64,000 nucleotides of DNA from NCBI GenBank assembly GCA_013368445.1, contig JAACJO010000010.1, positions 1,364,001 to 1,428,000 of the forward strand. The letters are read 5' to 3'. Each line of letters begins with the position of its first letter. The stretch's first letter is position 1. Below, one piece after another: positions 23,381 to 34,637 of this stretch. The notes under the pieces were generated by a model. It was not told the origin of the DNA. It worked only from the letters and a program-made list of their open reading frames with translations, and did no database searches. The position numbers were made by a program, and so were the translations under genes. Source of the DNA: Leucocoprinus leucothites. Lineage: Eukaryota; Basidiomycota; Agaricomycetes; Agaricales; Agaricaceae.

Positions 23381-26300
23381 ACAAAGGATCAAAAAGATTG
23401 GCGAGCATTCAGAGCGGCAACCAGAACCGCCAAACGCTCTTTCTTCGATACACGCATTCACAAAATCACATCGACCAACAAACGACCCTGGGACCTCATG
23501 GAATGGGTAAAACAACGCAAACTCCCTGCCGTTGAAGGAATCCACTATCAAGGACGACCTTGCAATGATCTTCTGGACCTATGGAATGCACTCCATTCAT
23601 CATATAACTCAGCATCCGGCTGACCGGTAAGCTCTAACATTTTGAATGAAATGAAATCCCTTCCCCCTCGTTCCTAGGCAAACTTCTCCGTCCTTGAACT
23701 CACCGAATCCCTCTCTTCATGCGCTAACTCTTCAGCACCCGGGCCTGATCACGTCTCCTGGAAACATCTAAAGTCCATTGTCGCCCACAATGAATGCCTC
23801 AAAAACATAATACTCATTGCTAACGCATGCGTACATCTCTCTTACTGGCCGAGTCACTTCAAGGACTCGGTCTCTATCATCATTCCCAAGCCGAATAAAC
23901 CGGCCTATGATACACCAAAAGTGTTTCGCCCCATTGTTCTACTAAACACTTTAGGTAAATTAATCGAGAAGATGATTGCTTGCTGCATGCAGTATGAAGC
24001 GGTGTCTCTAGATGTTCTCCACCCTAATCAAATGGGTGGAGTTATCCAACGATCCACTGAGGATGCAGGAGTATTCCTCACTCATATCATTCAGACCGGA
24101 TGGGCTAAAGGTATGGTTACCAGCATTTGTGCTTTTGATATTGCCCAATTCTTCCCCTCCCTAAACCACGAAATCCTTACTAACATTCTACGACGACAGG
24201 GGTTCACCCCAGAACTCGTTAACTTCTTTTCACACTACCTCATAGGTCGATCCACTCAATTCATGTGGAACACTTTCCTATCCAATGCCCATGATGTGGA
24301 TGTTGGCGTTGGGCAAGGCTCCACTCTATCACCCATTCTATCCGCGCTCTATCTAGCGCCCCTCATGTTCATGTTCGATCAACGCACTCGATTACAGTCT
24401 ATCCCTTCTTCCCTTTTATCATTTGTCGATGATGGGCTTTGTATATCTCAAGCAAAGAATTATACTGACACTATCTCTTCCCTCAAATCAGCTTATTCCA
24501 TCATTAACTCCATTTGCACCGATCTTGGGCTTGTCGTTGAACACGATAAATCTGAGGTCTTTCACTTCTCCCGACGTCATAACGATTCTAATCCCCCCCT
24601 TGATTTATCCGACATTGGCGGCCCTCTACTGTATCCCAAACGTGTCTGGCAGTACTTGGGTTTCTATTTCGACCATCGACTATCATTTCAAGAACACGTT
24701 CGGTATTACTCTACCAAAGCATTATCCACAGTGAAAGCTATGATTATGCTAGGCAACTCCACCCGAGGCCTCCTCTCTCTACAAAAACATCTGCTCTATA
24801 GGTCATGCGTTGTCCCCGTGGCCACGTATGGATTCCGACTCTGGTACTTTGAAGGCACTCATAACAAGGTGCTTCTCAAATCCTTATCATCTATGCAAAG
24901 ACGCGCGGCTCTCTGGATCACAGGCGCCTTCTGTACTTCCCCATCAGGCGGCGCTGAAAGCATTGCTGGACTTATTCCAATTCACCTCCATCTTCGTAAA
25001 TTAGCTATTCATTCGTTGTATCGAGTCTCTACTTTACCCTCTAATCATGTGTTACGTTCTCTTCTATCTGACAATTTCTCTCTTAACTCCTCCCCTCATC
25101 CCCAATCACTTCGCCTTCTCACTCTGGCCAAAAAAGCTAAAGTCAAAGGCCCTCTTATTGATGAAGATAGTTCTCTTTCTCATCTTTCTGACTCCTTTTC
25201 TCCATTCACTCCTGAATCAAAGCCTGGATCTCGTCTTATGGACATCTTTCCCGATTCTATTCACTTTCACCCCTGCAATCGCTCGGATAAACACGAAATG
25301 TATAAACATGTATCATCTCTTGATTCAGCTTTTTCTTCTTCTTCTTCCAATCGTAATTGTATTTTGGTTGTTACTGATGCTTCTGTTCCACTTGTAGGTT
25401 CCCTTCAGGCGATTTTGGCAGCACATTTATATCGCGGCGGATGGCAAGTGTCCCATGCAAAACAGGCTAGCAGTCGAGCGTCGTCTACTGACGCCAAACT
25501 CTACTCCATCCATATTGGCATCGCCAAGGCCATTTCCCTTCATTGCGACCACATCATCCTCATCACTGACTGTCTCCCAGCAGCCAAGCTGGCAGTCAAT
25601 CCCTCTATACACTCAAGCCAATCACACTCCATCCAAGTCTGCCGACTCCTATCTGACTGGCTCACAGCCAAACCTTCTCATTCTATCAACTTCTGGGATG
25701 TTCCTTCCAAATGGCGCTGGAAGCCCCACCTTAAAGTCCACAAAGATGTCACTTCGGCACGCATACACCCCCCCCTTGATTAGGTGCTACTCTCAACTTC
25801 TTGCGACACAAAATCACCAATGACTGCCAGAAGTCCTGGGAGTCCACTTTCTGGAAGAAGAGGTACCGCGGCAGCAGTTTCCTTCTTTCTAAAAATAATC
25901 GCAAGTTCCTCACCCCCACTTACATCAAGGGGGGCACCTGGCTTCCCTTAGCCAATGAATCGCCATCATTATGTGCGTGTATGTCCCGCGCCATCCTCAA
26001 TCATGCTCCTATTGGAGCTTATTGTGAGAGGTTCTTCTCCCTCGAGCCCAAGTCCTGTCATTGTGGCCATCTCCTGGAAACACGACATCATATCCTGTGT
26101 TACTGCCCCCTCTATCCCTTCTGCACTCAATGGGTGCAATGCGCTTTCCCTCAGTATGAGTTCCTTGTCGAGTTCTTGAAAAAGAACCTGGCCGCCTTTG
26201 CTTTTACCAACCACGACACGTGTCCACTGCCGCCCCAAGCTCCTGTGCCCGCCGAACCAAATGAAGGTGAACTATACTCTTTTATTTCATCTCTCTTCTT

Positions 26301-26531
26301 TTCCTTTGAGTCCGATCTCTGTGTATGACACCTTGTTCAATAGTCTCTATCGAGTCTTTTCTATATTGCTGGACTAATCGTGTATAGTCTCTGTCTTAAG
26401 CGGTCTTCAACCGCTTCATGTACCCCAGCTTGCTGTAGTGTACTGTCTGTTTGTAATATTTAGTTGAAAGTGGACTGCGATCAAGCACCGCTATATAAAT
26501 TCATTGATTTTAAAAAAAAAAAAAAAAAAAA
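23381..26531 (+). mobile_element. 5'-truncated LINE inside W
   Basis: Flanks AGAACAACCTGACT at 23367-23380 and 26532-26545. It starts within ORF2 just after the endonuclease and ends in CATTGATTTT plus about 20 A. The duplications are identical and CpG is better kept than in W, so it is younger than its host. Confidence 0.93.
23390..26328 (+). pseudogene. LINE ORF2 (RT to C-terminal knuckle), nearly continuous
   Basis: It begins at DWRAFRAATRTAKRSFF (about 23399). TGA at 23623 (Arg expected) and TAG at 23676 (Trp expected) are the early breaks. From about 23680 the frame is open through FRPIVLLNTLGKLIEKM (23924), DIAQFFPSLNH (24139), the RT box FVDDG (24422), the RNase H-like residues in VVTDAS (25368), DAKLYS and ITDCLPA (25561), to 25783. 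A frameshift in a C-rich run near 25770 then leads to the last frame (25801-26328) with the knuckle CHCGHLLETRHHILCYC. Confidence 0.9.
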
Positions 26532-27955
26532 AGAACAACCTGACTTGTATTGTAGTATGCTTTCATTTCGAACTATGTACCACTGTGTGAAGACATCATT
26601 TGTACTAAACGGACTTCGGACTTATATTGATACCTAGCTATGTAGATGTGTAGTTGGTAGCAGTACTTTTTGCATGTTGTAGTAGTTGGGTGCAGACTGC
26701 TATCACGCACCACGTTATAAATTTGGACCCCTTTGGGGTCCACTGATTTTTTTTTAAAAAAAAGGTGGGTGTGGGCTGGATGGGGAGGTTGGCCTTAGGT
26801 GACCTCTTACAGCAGGAGGAGGTGGTGCAGTGATTCTTGGACTGATGTGGCCCACTGCATTGTGAGCACCTGAGCATGTGGTTGCAACAGGTGGTGGTAG
26901 TGTGGCCCCAATGTCAGCATCGTTGACACTGGGGGGTCCCAGGATGCACATGCACAGCCTTAATCATAGACTGCATACTGTCGAAGTTGAGGTATTTGCT
27001 GACCAGGCACTTAGTGTTAGCACTGGACTGAGAATCCTAAAGGTCAACCCAAACAGTGGTGGTGTTGGCTTTGGCAGAGTTGCACATGATGCACATGGAG
27101 GAGACATCAGTGAATATCTCCTTAAAGGGAGACAAACACATATGGTCAGAGACATGTTGCAGAGTGGTGTGGATACCACTTGTATAGTAAGGGACATCCA
27201 GGATCTTGAGGTAAGACCTGGACCTGGGATGTTTAGTCTTCAGCTTGAACAGGGCTGTAAAAGTGGAGGAGAGGGTGGATTCGATCACCAATGTCTCAGC
27301 ATCAGTGGCAATGGAGTTAGTGTACAATGAGATGGTGTTGTACACCCTAGCAATATTCTCAACATGAAGCGAGCTCTTCACGTGAGTGAGGGAGTCATTA
27401 AGAAGGCACATGGCCTTGTGATGGAGGTAGGTGATATCACCGGTGTCACCAGTGAAGTCGAGGAAGAGTTAGTGCTAGGTGGGGCCCGATGTGGTCATAC
27501 AGGGCTTCTTCACAGAAGGTGCATCAGCAAGGGTGGCCTGATGCATCATGGCAATATGGTCAGGCTTGAGGGTAGGATGGGACTGGGCAAGCTTGATAAG
27601 GGCTGCTGCAGACACTGGAGTGTGGGCGACCTTGGCAAATGACTTCTTAGCTGCTGAGGAAGGGATGGGCGCTTGCCAGGCTTGGCCATCAGACCTAACC
27701 TTAGGAGCAGGGGGCGCTTGGGTGGGTGCTTTGCTACTAGTGTGGGCCTTTTCAGGCACTGGCTTGGGCGGTAGGGGGGGACGGGCTGGGGCAGGCCGCA
27801 GTGCCTTGGGCACTTGCTTGGGCACCTTGGGGGAGCCCATGTCAACGTCACATGGTTCCACTTTGTCAGCAGATCCATGGGTCGCCTCATTGACAACATG
27901 TGTACAATTAAGGTCAGCCCCCAGAACTCTGGTGGCACAATCCTGAATGAAATCC

Positions 27956-28717
27956 GACTGTCTCCCAGCAGCCAAGCTGGCAGTCGATCCCTCTATACAC
28001 TCAAGCCAATCACACTCCATCCAAGTCTGCAAACTCCTATCCAATTGGCTCGCGGCCAAACCTTCTCGCTCTATCGACTTCTGGGACGTCCCTTCCAAAT
28101 GGCGCTGGAAGCCCCACCTTAAAGTCCACAAAGATGTCACTTCCACACGCATACACGCCCCCCCTCGATTAGGCGCTACACTCGACTTCTTGCAACGAAA
28201 AATCACCAATGACTGCCAGAAGTCCTGGGAGTCCACTTTCTGGAAAAAAAAGTACCACGGCAGCAGTTTCCTTCTTTCAAAAAAGAATCGCAAGTTCCTC
28301 ACCCCCACCTACGTCAAGGGGGGCACCTGGCTTCCCTTAGCCAATGAATCGCCATCATTATGCACGTGTATGTCCCGTGCCATCCTCAATCATGCTCCTA
28401 TTGGAGCTTATCGTGAGAGGTTCTTCCCCCTCGAGCCCAAATCCTGTCGTTGTGGCCATCACCTGGAAACACGACATCATATTTTGTGCTATTGCCCCCT
28501 ATATCCATTCCGCACTCAATGGGTGCAATGCGCTTTCCCTCAGTATGAGTTCCTTGTCGAGTTCTTGAAAAAGAACCCGGCCACCTTTGCTTTTACTAAT
28601 CACGACACGCGTCCACCGCCGCCCCAAGCACCTGTGCCTGCCGAACCAAATGAAGGTGAACTTTATTCTCTTATTTCATCTCTCTTCTTTTCTTTTGAAA
28701 CCGATCTCTGTGCATGA
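27956..28717 (+). pseudogene. LINE ORF2 C-terminal fragment
   Basis: It is open for about 253 codons: the RNase H-like end (CLPAAKLAVDPSIHSSQSHS), the linker with FWDVPSKWRWKPHLKVH, and the knuckle CRCGHHLETRHHILCYC (about 28446-28497). It has no start of its own. It is a dead fragment by 5' truncation and not by mutation. Confidence 0.88.
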
Positions 28718-28920
28718 CACCTCGTTCTATAGTCTCCTTCGAGTCTTATCTATGTTGCTAGACTAATCATGTATAGTCTCTGTCTTAAGCAGTCTTCGAC
28801 CGCTTCGTGTACCCCAGCTTGCTGTAGTGTACCATCTGTTTGTAATATTTAGTTGAAAGCGGACTGCGATTGAGCACCGCTATATAAATTCATTGATTTT
28901 AAAAAAAAAAAAAAAAAAAA
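27956..28920 (+). mobile_element. LINE 3' end inside X
   Basis: Flanks TCCTGAATGAAATCC at 27941-27955 and 28921-28935. It holds the last 760 bases of ORF2 (from CLPAAKLAVD to TDLCA at 28717), the 3'UTR with its hairpin near 28793-28811 (one mismatch), and 20 A. The reading frame is intact from the truncation point to the stop. Confidence 0.93.
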
Positions 28921-30270
28921 TCCTGAATGAAATCCATGAATGTGGCCCATCCCTGGGCTCACATACGCTTGCTGTTGAGGGCTGTGTCATCTTGGCCTCA
29001 GTTAAAGACTTCTGCAACAAGCCCAATGAGGGTCAGGACAAGTACAGCAGTGGTGGCCTCAGGTAGGGGGCCTGGGGGAGCTGACCTGGCAAAGTGGAAG
29101 AAGAAATGGAGCCCAGCAAGAGCCTGAGTCTCAACAGACTCCTCAGTTGACCCAGAGGAGACAGCAGATGGCAGTGCTGGGAGAGGGGGGTTCTTCACAG
29201 GGTAGAACATCTGTCCACCAGCAGTGAAGGGCTTTGGGGATGGCAATGGGACATCAGCCATGAGGGGAGCTACCAGCTGCAATGGATCATCAGCAGCAGG
29301 TAGGGAGGAGGGTCCAGATGATGAGACATCAGTCTGGGAAGAACCAAGGAACCTGCAAACATTGCAGGGGTTGTTGTAGGGGTCGAGATGTTTGTTCTCG
29401 GACATCTCAGTAATGTTGAGCTTGTTGGTGGAGGCTTCAGTGGACTCAGTTGTTTGGCAGGGAGGCTTTTTTTTAAAAAAAAAAAAAAAAATCAGTGGAC
29501 CCTGAAGGGGTCCAAATTTATAACGCAGTATGCAAAAGCAGTCCACACCCAACTACTACAACATGCAGAAAGTACTGCTACCAACTACACATCTACATAG
29601 CTAGGTATAAATATGTGTCCAAAGTCCGCATAGTACATACAATATCTTCATGCAGTGGTACATAGTCTGAGATGAAAGAAAGATACTATACAAATTGAAT
29701 TGTTCTGATTCGCTGGTGGATAGAAAATGCACGGCATGGACCTCCAGGACCCACCACACACAGCACAGGGGTAGATAATGCAACCTGCAGGGAAGAGAAC
29801 CCTACAGATGCAACTGAGTGGTATTGCAATGATGGCATTCAAGCCAAAGCCGGTCAAACTAGTGTTGCCAGAATGGGTATTTGCAATCATCAGCTGCATG
29901 CGACTGGGCACAGTTGACTCACTTGATGTGGGGACAAGGATCCCCAGCAGCAGTGGGTGGAATGGGGGGATTTGCTTTTGGACTCCCCTTACAACAGCTC
30001 AAGTGGGAGTGGTGGTTCTCAGTACAATGAGGACTGCCACAGGTGGTGCAACGCAGTGCACAGTCGCAACATGATGGGGTAGAATGTCCCCAGTCATCCC
30101 TCCTTGACCTCTTACCACCACCATCTATTTGTTGGTGTGTTTTAAGACATCTAGTTTACATCGTATCTCTGCCTATTCTACATGGGCAAGTGAAAGTCTA
30201 AATCTAAGAGCCCCCCCGCCAATCTACCAAGTCCGCCGAGGCCTCTGCCGACGAGCTCAACATCGCCGAG

Positions 30271-32067
30271 ATGTCCGAGGACGAACATCTCGACCCCTAC
30301 GACAACCCCCGCAATGTTCGCGGGTTCTTTGGACCTCCCCAGGCTGACGTTTTGTCGCCCGGACCCTCCTCCCTGCCTGCTGCTGACATTCCGTCGTGGT
30401 TGGCGGTCGCTCCCGCAGCTGACATTCCATCGCCATCCCCAAAACCCTTCACTGCCGGTGGACAGACGTTCTACCCCGTGAAGGACCTCCCCCCCCCAGC
30501 ACCACCGTCCGCTGTCTCCTCCAGGTCAACTGAGGAGTCTGTTGAGACCCGGGCTCTTGCTGGGATTTGTTTCTTCTCCTGCTTTGTTGGGAACGTTCCC
30601 TCAGGCCCTCTTCCAGAGGCCACCACCACTGTGATCATCCCGACTCTTGTTGGACTGGTTGCGGAAGTTTTAAACTGGGGCCAAGGCGACACGGCCCTCA
30701 CCACCGAGCGAATGCGAGCCCAGGGATGGGACACATTTGCGGATTTCATTCGGGACTGTGCCACCAAAGTTGAGGAAGCCTACCCTAAACGTACGTGCAT
30801 CGCCCATGGGGTGATCCATGGATCCGCTGACAAAGCGGAACCACATGACATTGCCATGGGCTCCCCCGAAGCGCCCAAGCAGACTCCCTCGGATCATCGG
30901 CCTGCCCCAGCCCATCCCACCTTACCACCCAAGCAAGCGCCTGCTAAAGCACGCACTAGTGGCCCCCCCCAAGCTAGGGTTAGGTCTGATGGCCAAGCTC
31001 AGCGAGTGCCCACCAAAGCGCCCCCTCCTCCCACCTCGGTCAAGAAGTCCTTCGCCGAGGCAGCTCGCCCTGCCGGGGTTGCATCACTCATTAAGTTGGC
31101 GCAATCCCACCCCGATCTCGACCCTGATTGCATCACTGCTATGCATCAGGCCGCCCAAGCCGCCGCTCCTGCCACTCGGAAGCCGTGCATGACAACCGCG
31201 GGCCCTACCCGCCGCCAACTTTTCCTCGACTTCATCGGCAGTGCTGATGAGGTCACCTATCTCCATCACAAGGCCATGCACCTTCTTAATGACTCCCTCT
31301 CCTGCGCCAAGTCGATCTTGCATGTGGAGAACATCACCAAGGCGTACAGCACGATCGCACTGCACACCTCCTCTGTTCCCTCTGACGCTGACTGTGACGT
31401 CATTGAGTCCTCCATCCCCTCTGTCTTCACCGCCCCCTTTGCGATCAAGATGTGCTGCCCCAGGTCGAGGTCCTACCTCAAGGTCCTCGACGTCCCTTAC
31501 TTCGTGAATGGTGTCCACATCACACCAAATCACGTGACAGACCGCATGCGACTGTCCGCTTTCAAGGACATTTTCGCAGATGTTTCCTCCGTGCGCATCA
31601 TGCACAACTCCACCAGAGCCGACACTGCCACCGTCTGGTTCGACCTCTGGGACTCTCAATCAGGAGCGAGCGCCAAGAAGCTCCTGGGCAAGTACCTTCA
31701 CTTTGAGGGTGTGCAGTCTGTTATCCGGGCCGCGTGCGCTCATCTAGGCAGTCCTCAGTGTCAGCGTTGCTGGCGCTGGGGGCATTCTACCTCATTGTGC
31801 CGCACCCGTGCGCTACGATGCGCCGCCTGCGGCGGTCCTCATCGTACTGAGAACCACCACTCCCACTCAAGCTGTTGTAAGGGGAGTCCGAAGGCCAATC
31901 CCCCGATTCCACCCACCCCCGCCAAGGATCCCTGTCCTCATATCAAGTGCGTCAACTGCGCCAAGTCGCATGCAGCTGATGATCGCAAGTGCCCATTCTG
32001 GCGACACCGGTTTGACTGGCTTTGGCTTGAAAACCATCGTCGCGATGCCGCTCGGTCGCGTCTGTAG
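30271..32067 (+). CDS. Zinc-knuckle ORF1 protein of a non-autonomous LINE (598 aa)
   Basis: The frame is open for 598 residues. It starts at MSEDEHLDPY; the ancestral start is probably the ATG at 30182 (MGK then a basic stretch in copy T), but V has TGA at codon 4 and a one-base loss soon after. Regions: Pro/Ser-rich N-terminus (1-90), a conserved domain with STEESVETRALAG (about 85-160), a Pro-rich linker (185-270), KKSFAEAA (about 260), a conserved core with SYLKVLDVPYFVNGV (about 408) and VWFDLWDSQSGASAKKL (about 455), then Cys/His modules CQRCWRWGHSTSLC, CAACGGPHRTENH and CVNCAKSHAADDRKC (about 495-580). By analogy with LINE ORF1 proteins it should bind element RNA. CpG-rich, hence young. 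Confidence 0.92.
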   Translation: MSEDEHLDPYDNPRNVRGFFGPPQADVLSPGPSSLPAADIPSWLAVAPAADIPSPSPKPFTAGGQTFYPVKDLPPPAPPSAVSSRSTEESVETRALAGICFFSCFVGNVPSGPLPEATTTVIIPTLVGLVAEVLNWGQGDTALTTERMRAQGWDTFADFIRDCATKVEEAYPKRTCIAHGVIHGSADKAEPHDIAMGSPEAPKQTPSDHRPAPAHPTLPPKQAPAKARTSGPPQARVRSDGQAQRVPTKAPPPPTSVKKSFAEAARPAGVASLIKLAQSHPDLDPDCITAMHQAAQAAAPATRKPCMTTAGPTRRQLFLDFIGSADEVTYLHHKAMHLLNDSLSCAKSILHVENITKAYSTIALHTSSVPSDADCDVIESSIPSVFTAPFAIKMCCPRSRSYLKVLDVPYFVNGVHITPNHVTDRMRLSAFKDIFADVSSVRIMHNSTRADTATVWFDLWDSQSGASAKKLLGKYLHFEGVQSVIRAACAHLGSPQCQRCWRWGHSTSLCRTRALRCAACGGPHRTENHHSHSSCCKGSPKANPPIPPTPAKDPCPHIKCVNCAKSHAADDRKCPFWRHRFDWLWLENHRRDAARSRL

Positions 32068-32353
32068 GGTTCTCTTCCCTATAGGTCGTATTGTCCACCC
32101 CCGCGCTGTGCGTGGTGGGCCCTGGAGATCCATGCCGTGCACGTCCATCCACCGGCAAAACAGACCAGCCCGATTTGTATTGTAGTATGCTTTCATTTCG
32201 AACTATGTACCACTGCGTGAAGATGTCATTTGTACTAGGCGGACTTCGGACTCGTATTTATACCTAGCTATGTAGATGTGTAGTTGGTAGCGGTACTTTC
32301 TGCATGTTGTAGTAGTTGGGCGTGGACTGCTATCGCGCACTGCGTTATAAATT

Positions 32354-32374
32354 TGCGACCCCTCTGGGGTCGCA
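32354..32374 (+). other. 3' terminal hairpin of the ORF1-only family
   Basis: TGCGACCCC, loop TCT, GGGGTCGCA: nine perfect pairs, 18-20 bases before the poly-A. It sits between ATAAATT and CATTGATTT, two blocks also present, but adjacent, at the LINE 3' end. Confidence 0.75.
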
Positions 32375-33556
32375 TTGATTTAAAAAAAAAAAAAAAAAAG
32401 AATGTCCCCAGTGCCAGCAATGCTGACACTGTGGACTGCCTGGGTGAGCGCATATGGCCCAAATAACAGACTGAATGCCCTCAAAGTGGAGGTACTTGCC
32501 CAGGAGCTTCTTGGTGCTTGCTCCTGATTGAGAGTCCCAGAGGTTGAACTAGACAGTGGCAGTGTCGGCTCTGGCAGAGTTGCACATGATGTGCATGGAT
32601 GAAACATCTGCAAAAATGTCCTTGAAGGTGGACAATTACATACAGTCAGTCATGTGATTCGGCATGATGCAGACACCATTCATGAAGTAAGGGACATCAA
32701 GGACCTTGAGGTAGGACCTCAACCTAGGGCAGCACATCTTGATTGCAAAGGGAGCAGTGAAGACGGAGGGGATGGAGGCCTCAATGATATCACAGTCAGC
32801 ATCAGAGGGGATGGAGGAGGTGTGCAGCACAATCATGCTGTATGCCTTGGTAATATTCTCCATATGCAAGATCAACTTGGTGTGGGAGAGGGAATCATTG
32901 AGAAGGTGCATGGCCTTGTAGTGGAGGTAGGTAACTTCATCAGCGCTGCCAGTGAAGTCAAGGAAGAGTTGGCAGTGGGTGGGGCCTGTGGTTGTCATGC
33001 ATGGCTTCCAGGTGGTGGGAGTGGCAGCTTGGGCAGCCTGGTGCATTACAGTGATGCACTCAGGCTCGAGGGTGGGGTGGGACTGCACCAACTTAATCAG
33101 TGACACAGCTGCAGTGGGGGTGCAGGCCACTTCAGCGAAGGACTTCTTGGCCAAGGCAGGAGGAGGAGGCACCTTGGTAGGCACTCGCTGAGCTTGGCCA
33201 TCAGACCTAACCCTAGCTTGAGGAGGACCACTAGTGTGCACTTTAGGGGGCGCTTGCTTGGGCAGTAGGGGGGGATGGGCCGGGGCAGGCTGACAATCTG
33301 GAGGGGGTATGGTGGGTGCCTTGGAAGAGCCCATGTCGATGTCATGTGGACCCACTGAGTCAGCAGATCCATAGGTCGCCTTGTGGATAGATGTGCATTG
33401 CTTTAGGGCTGGCCTTGGGCAGGGCACACTTGCACCTGAGGTCATACATTACATCCCCAAAATTGGCCAGCCCATGGGCGATGAGCAAATGCAAGGTGAG
33501 GGGGGCACTGTCAAGCTCCAGGTCGTTGACAATGATAAAGGCTACCTTAGCAAGCT

Positions 33557-34186
33557 CTTTGTAATCAAGATGTGCTGCCCCAGGTCAAGGTCCTATCTCA
33601 AGGTCCTTGATGTCCCTTACTTTGTGAATGGCATCTGCATCATGCCCATTCATATGACTGACCACATGCGAGTGTTTGCCTTTAAGGACATCTTTACAAA
33701 TGTCTCATCTATGCGCATCATGCACAACTCTGCCAGAGCTGACACCGCTACTGTCTGGTTCAACCTCTGGGATTCCCAATCAGGAGCTAATGCCAAGAAG
33801 CTCCTGGGCAAGTACCTCAACTTTGAGGGTGCTCAGTCCATCATCGGAACTGCATGCGCTCACCCAGGCAGTCCTCAGTATCAGTGTTGCTGGCACTGGG
33901 GCCACTCTACCCCATTATGCCACACCTGTGCACTGTGATGTGCTGCGTGTGGTGGTCCTCATTGTACTGAGAACTACCACACTCACTCGAGCTGTTGCAA
34001 GGGGAGTCCAAAGGCAAATCCCCCCATCCTGCCCACTCCAGCCAGGGACCCCTGTTCCCACATCAAGTGCATCAACTGTATCAAGTCACATGCAGCTGAT
34101 GACCACAAGTGCCCATTCTAGTGCCATCAGTTTGACCAGCTTTGGCTTGAATGCCATTGTTGAGATGCCGACTGTGCGCCTGTGTA
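33557..34186 (+). pseudogene. ORF1-only ORF1, C-terminal fragment at the chimera's 5' end
   Basis: It starts in FVIKMCCPRSRSYLKVL and runs through VPYFVNGI, VWFNLWDSQSGANAKKLLGK and the knuckles (CQYQCCWHWGH region altered, Arg lost), type A. It ends shortly after the ORF1 stop. Stops appear at 33937 and 34119. It has no start. Confidence 0.78.
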
Positions 34187-34637
34187 GGTCCTTGGCTAAT
34201 CACCCCTCTTCAAAAATGTTATCCTCGCCACTTGCCCTTGCATCATGAAAGCCTCCCCCAAGTCGGACACAGCTGTTGTATGGTTCGACATCTGGGACTC
34301 CCAAAATGGTACTAAGGCCAAGACGTTGGTCAACTGAACTATCAACTTTGGCCAACATGTCAGTACCATCTGAGCTACTAGTATGCATCCTAGTATTGCA
34401 CAATGCAGGAACTGTTGGCAGTGAGGCCACCCCACTCCTGATGGCCTCCTATGCCCTCATCTCAACAATTTCAAATGTCTCAACTGCAAAGGCGATCACC
34501 ACACTAATGACACTAAATGTCCATTTTGGAGAAACAGGTTCAACCAGACCTAGCACTCTAACAAAGCTGCTGAGTCACGGACTGCATATGCTGTCTGCAC
34601 TAATACCATTCACTCCAGTGGTGGAGTTGCTGTTTAA
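34187..34637 (+). pseudogene. LINE ORF1 C-terminal fragment (decayed)
   Basis: It aligns with the LINE ORF1 from LGQSTLFENVILA to the end: TAVVWFDIWDSQNGTKAKTL is recognisable near 34268-34330, then a shortened knuckle region (the second knuckle is deleted between 34425 and 34440) and the end GGVAV followed by TAA and then ATATGCC. Several frameshifts and stops. Confidence 0.75.

Larger units (their letters stand above)
21031..26764 (+). mobile_element. ORF1-only element W, with solo copia LTR and LINE inside
   Basis: Flanks GTGGGTGTGGGCTGCAT (21014-21030) and GTGGGTGTGGGCTGGAT (26765-26781). The 5' end CCCTTCTTGTCCTCTTACC matches the 5' box of the other elements. The 3' end has a hairpin TGGACCCC/GGGGTCCA (26725-26743 region) and a T9 A8 tail. 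After removing the solo LTR (21399-21700) and the LINE (23381-26531) it is close to the length of the complete copies. CpG sites are mostly TpG/CpA here, so it is an old copy. Confidence 0.87.
20538..29465 (-). mobile_element. ORF1-only element X, split by W, a LINE 3' end and Y
   Basis: X lies at 20538-21030, 26765-27955 and 28921-29466. It starts on the left with a poly-T run (20538-20556) next to a 3' hairpin (GGACTCC/GGAGTCC near 20562-20580). It continues through ORF1 to a point near the N-terminus (NKLNITEMSENKHLDPY, about 29430-29380), where element Y interrupts it. W sits in it with duplication GTGGGTGTGGGCTG, and a LINE 3' end with TCCTGAATGAAATCC. Confidence 0.82.
20878..29465 (-). 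pseudogene. ORF1 protein gene of element X (mosaic N-type A, C-type B)
   Basis: The N-terminal part (28921-29465) has SGSTEESVETQALAGLHFF and LPEATTAVLV, like the proteins of V and T. The C-terminal part (26770-27955) has ILDVPYYTSGI, CQRC and GHTTTTC, like U and S. Several residues of the knuckles are lost (a stop replaces Trp in the first knuckle near 26918; RALRC became HMLRC) and stops occur in the Leu-Asp-Ser region. The last part, with CPHIKCINCSKEHAATDRKC, lies at 20900-21020. The protein would be an RNA-binding coat-like ORF1 product. Confidence 0.75.
30095..32399 (+). mobile_element. ORF1-only element V, complete copy (2305 bp)
   Basis: Flanks GAATGTCCCCAGT at 30082-30094 and 32400-32412. 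The 5' end carries CTCCTTGACCTCTTACC. One ORF (30271-32067) fills most of the length, then a 3'UTR of about 330 bp with hairpin 32354-32374 and 18 A. There is no ORF2 and no room for one. The same length as T (2306 bp) and intact flanks show this is a whole transposition unit and not a truncated LINE. Confidence 0.95.

Noticed and set aside
27475..28308. Open minus-strand frame of 277 codons starting MGVRNLRFFFERRK
   Set aside because: It crosses the boundary between a + strand LINE 3' end and element X. The first part is the antisense shadow of ORF2; only the second part (from about 27955 leftward) is real ORF1 of X.
32068..32185. Extension of ORF1 past its stop in V, since copy T stays open in the matching frame to about 54636
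   Set aside because: U and V both stop at the same region and the extra part has no conserved motif; I could not decide, so the shorter protein is annotated.
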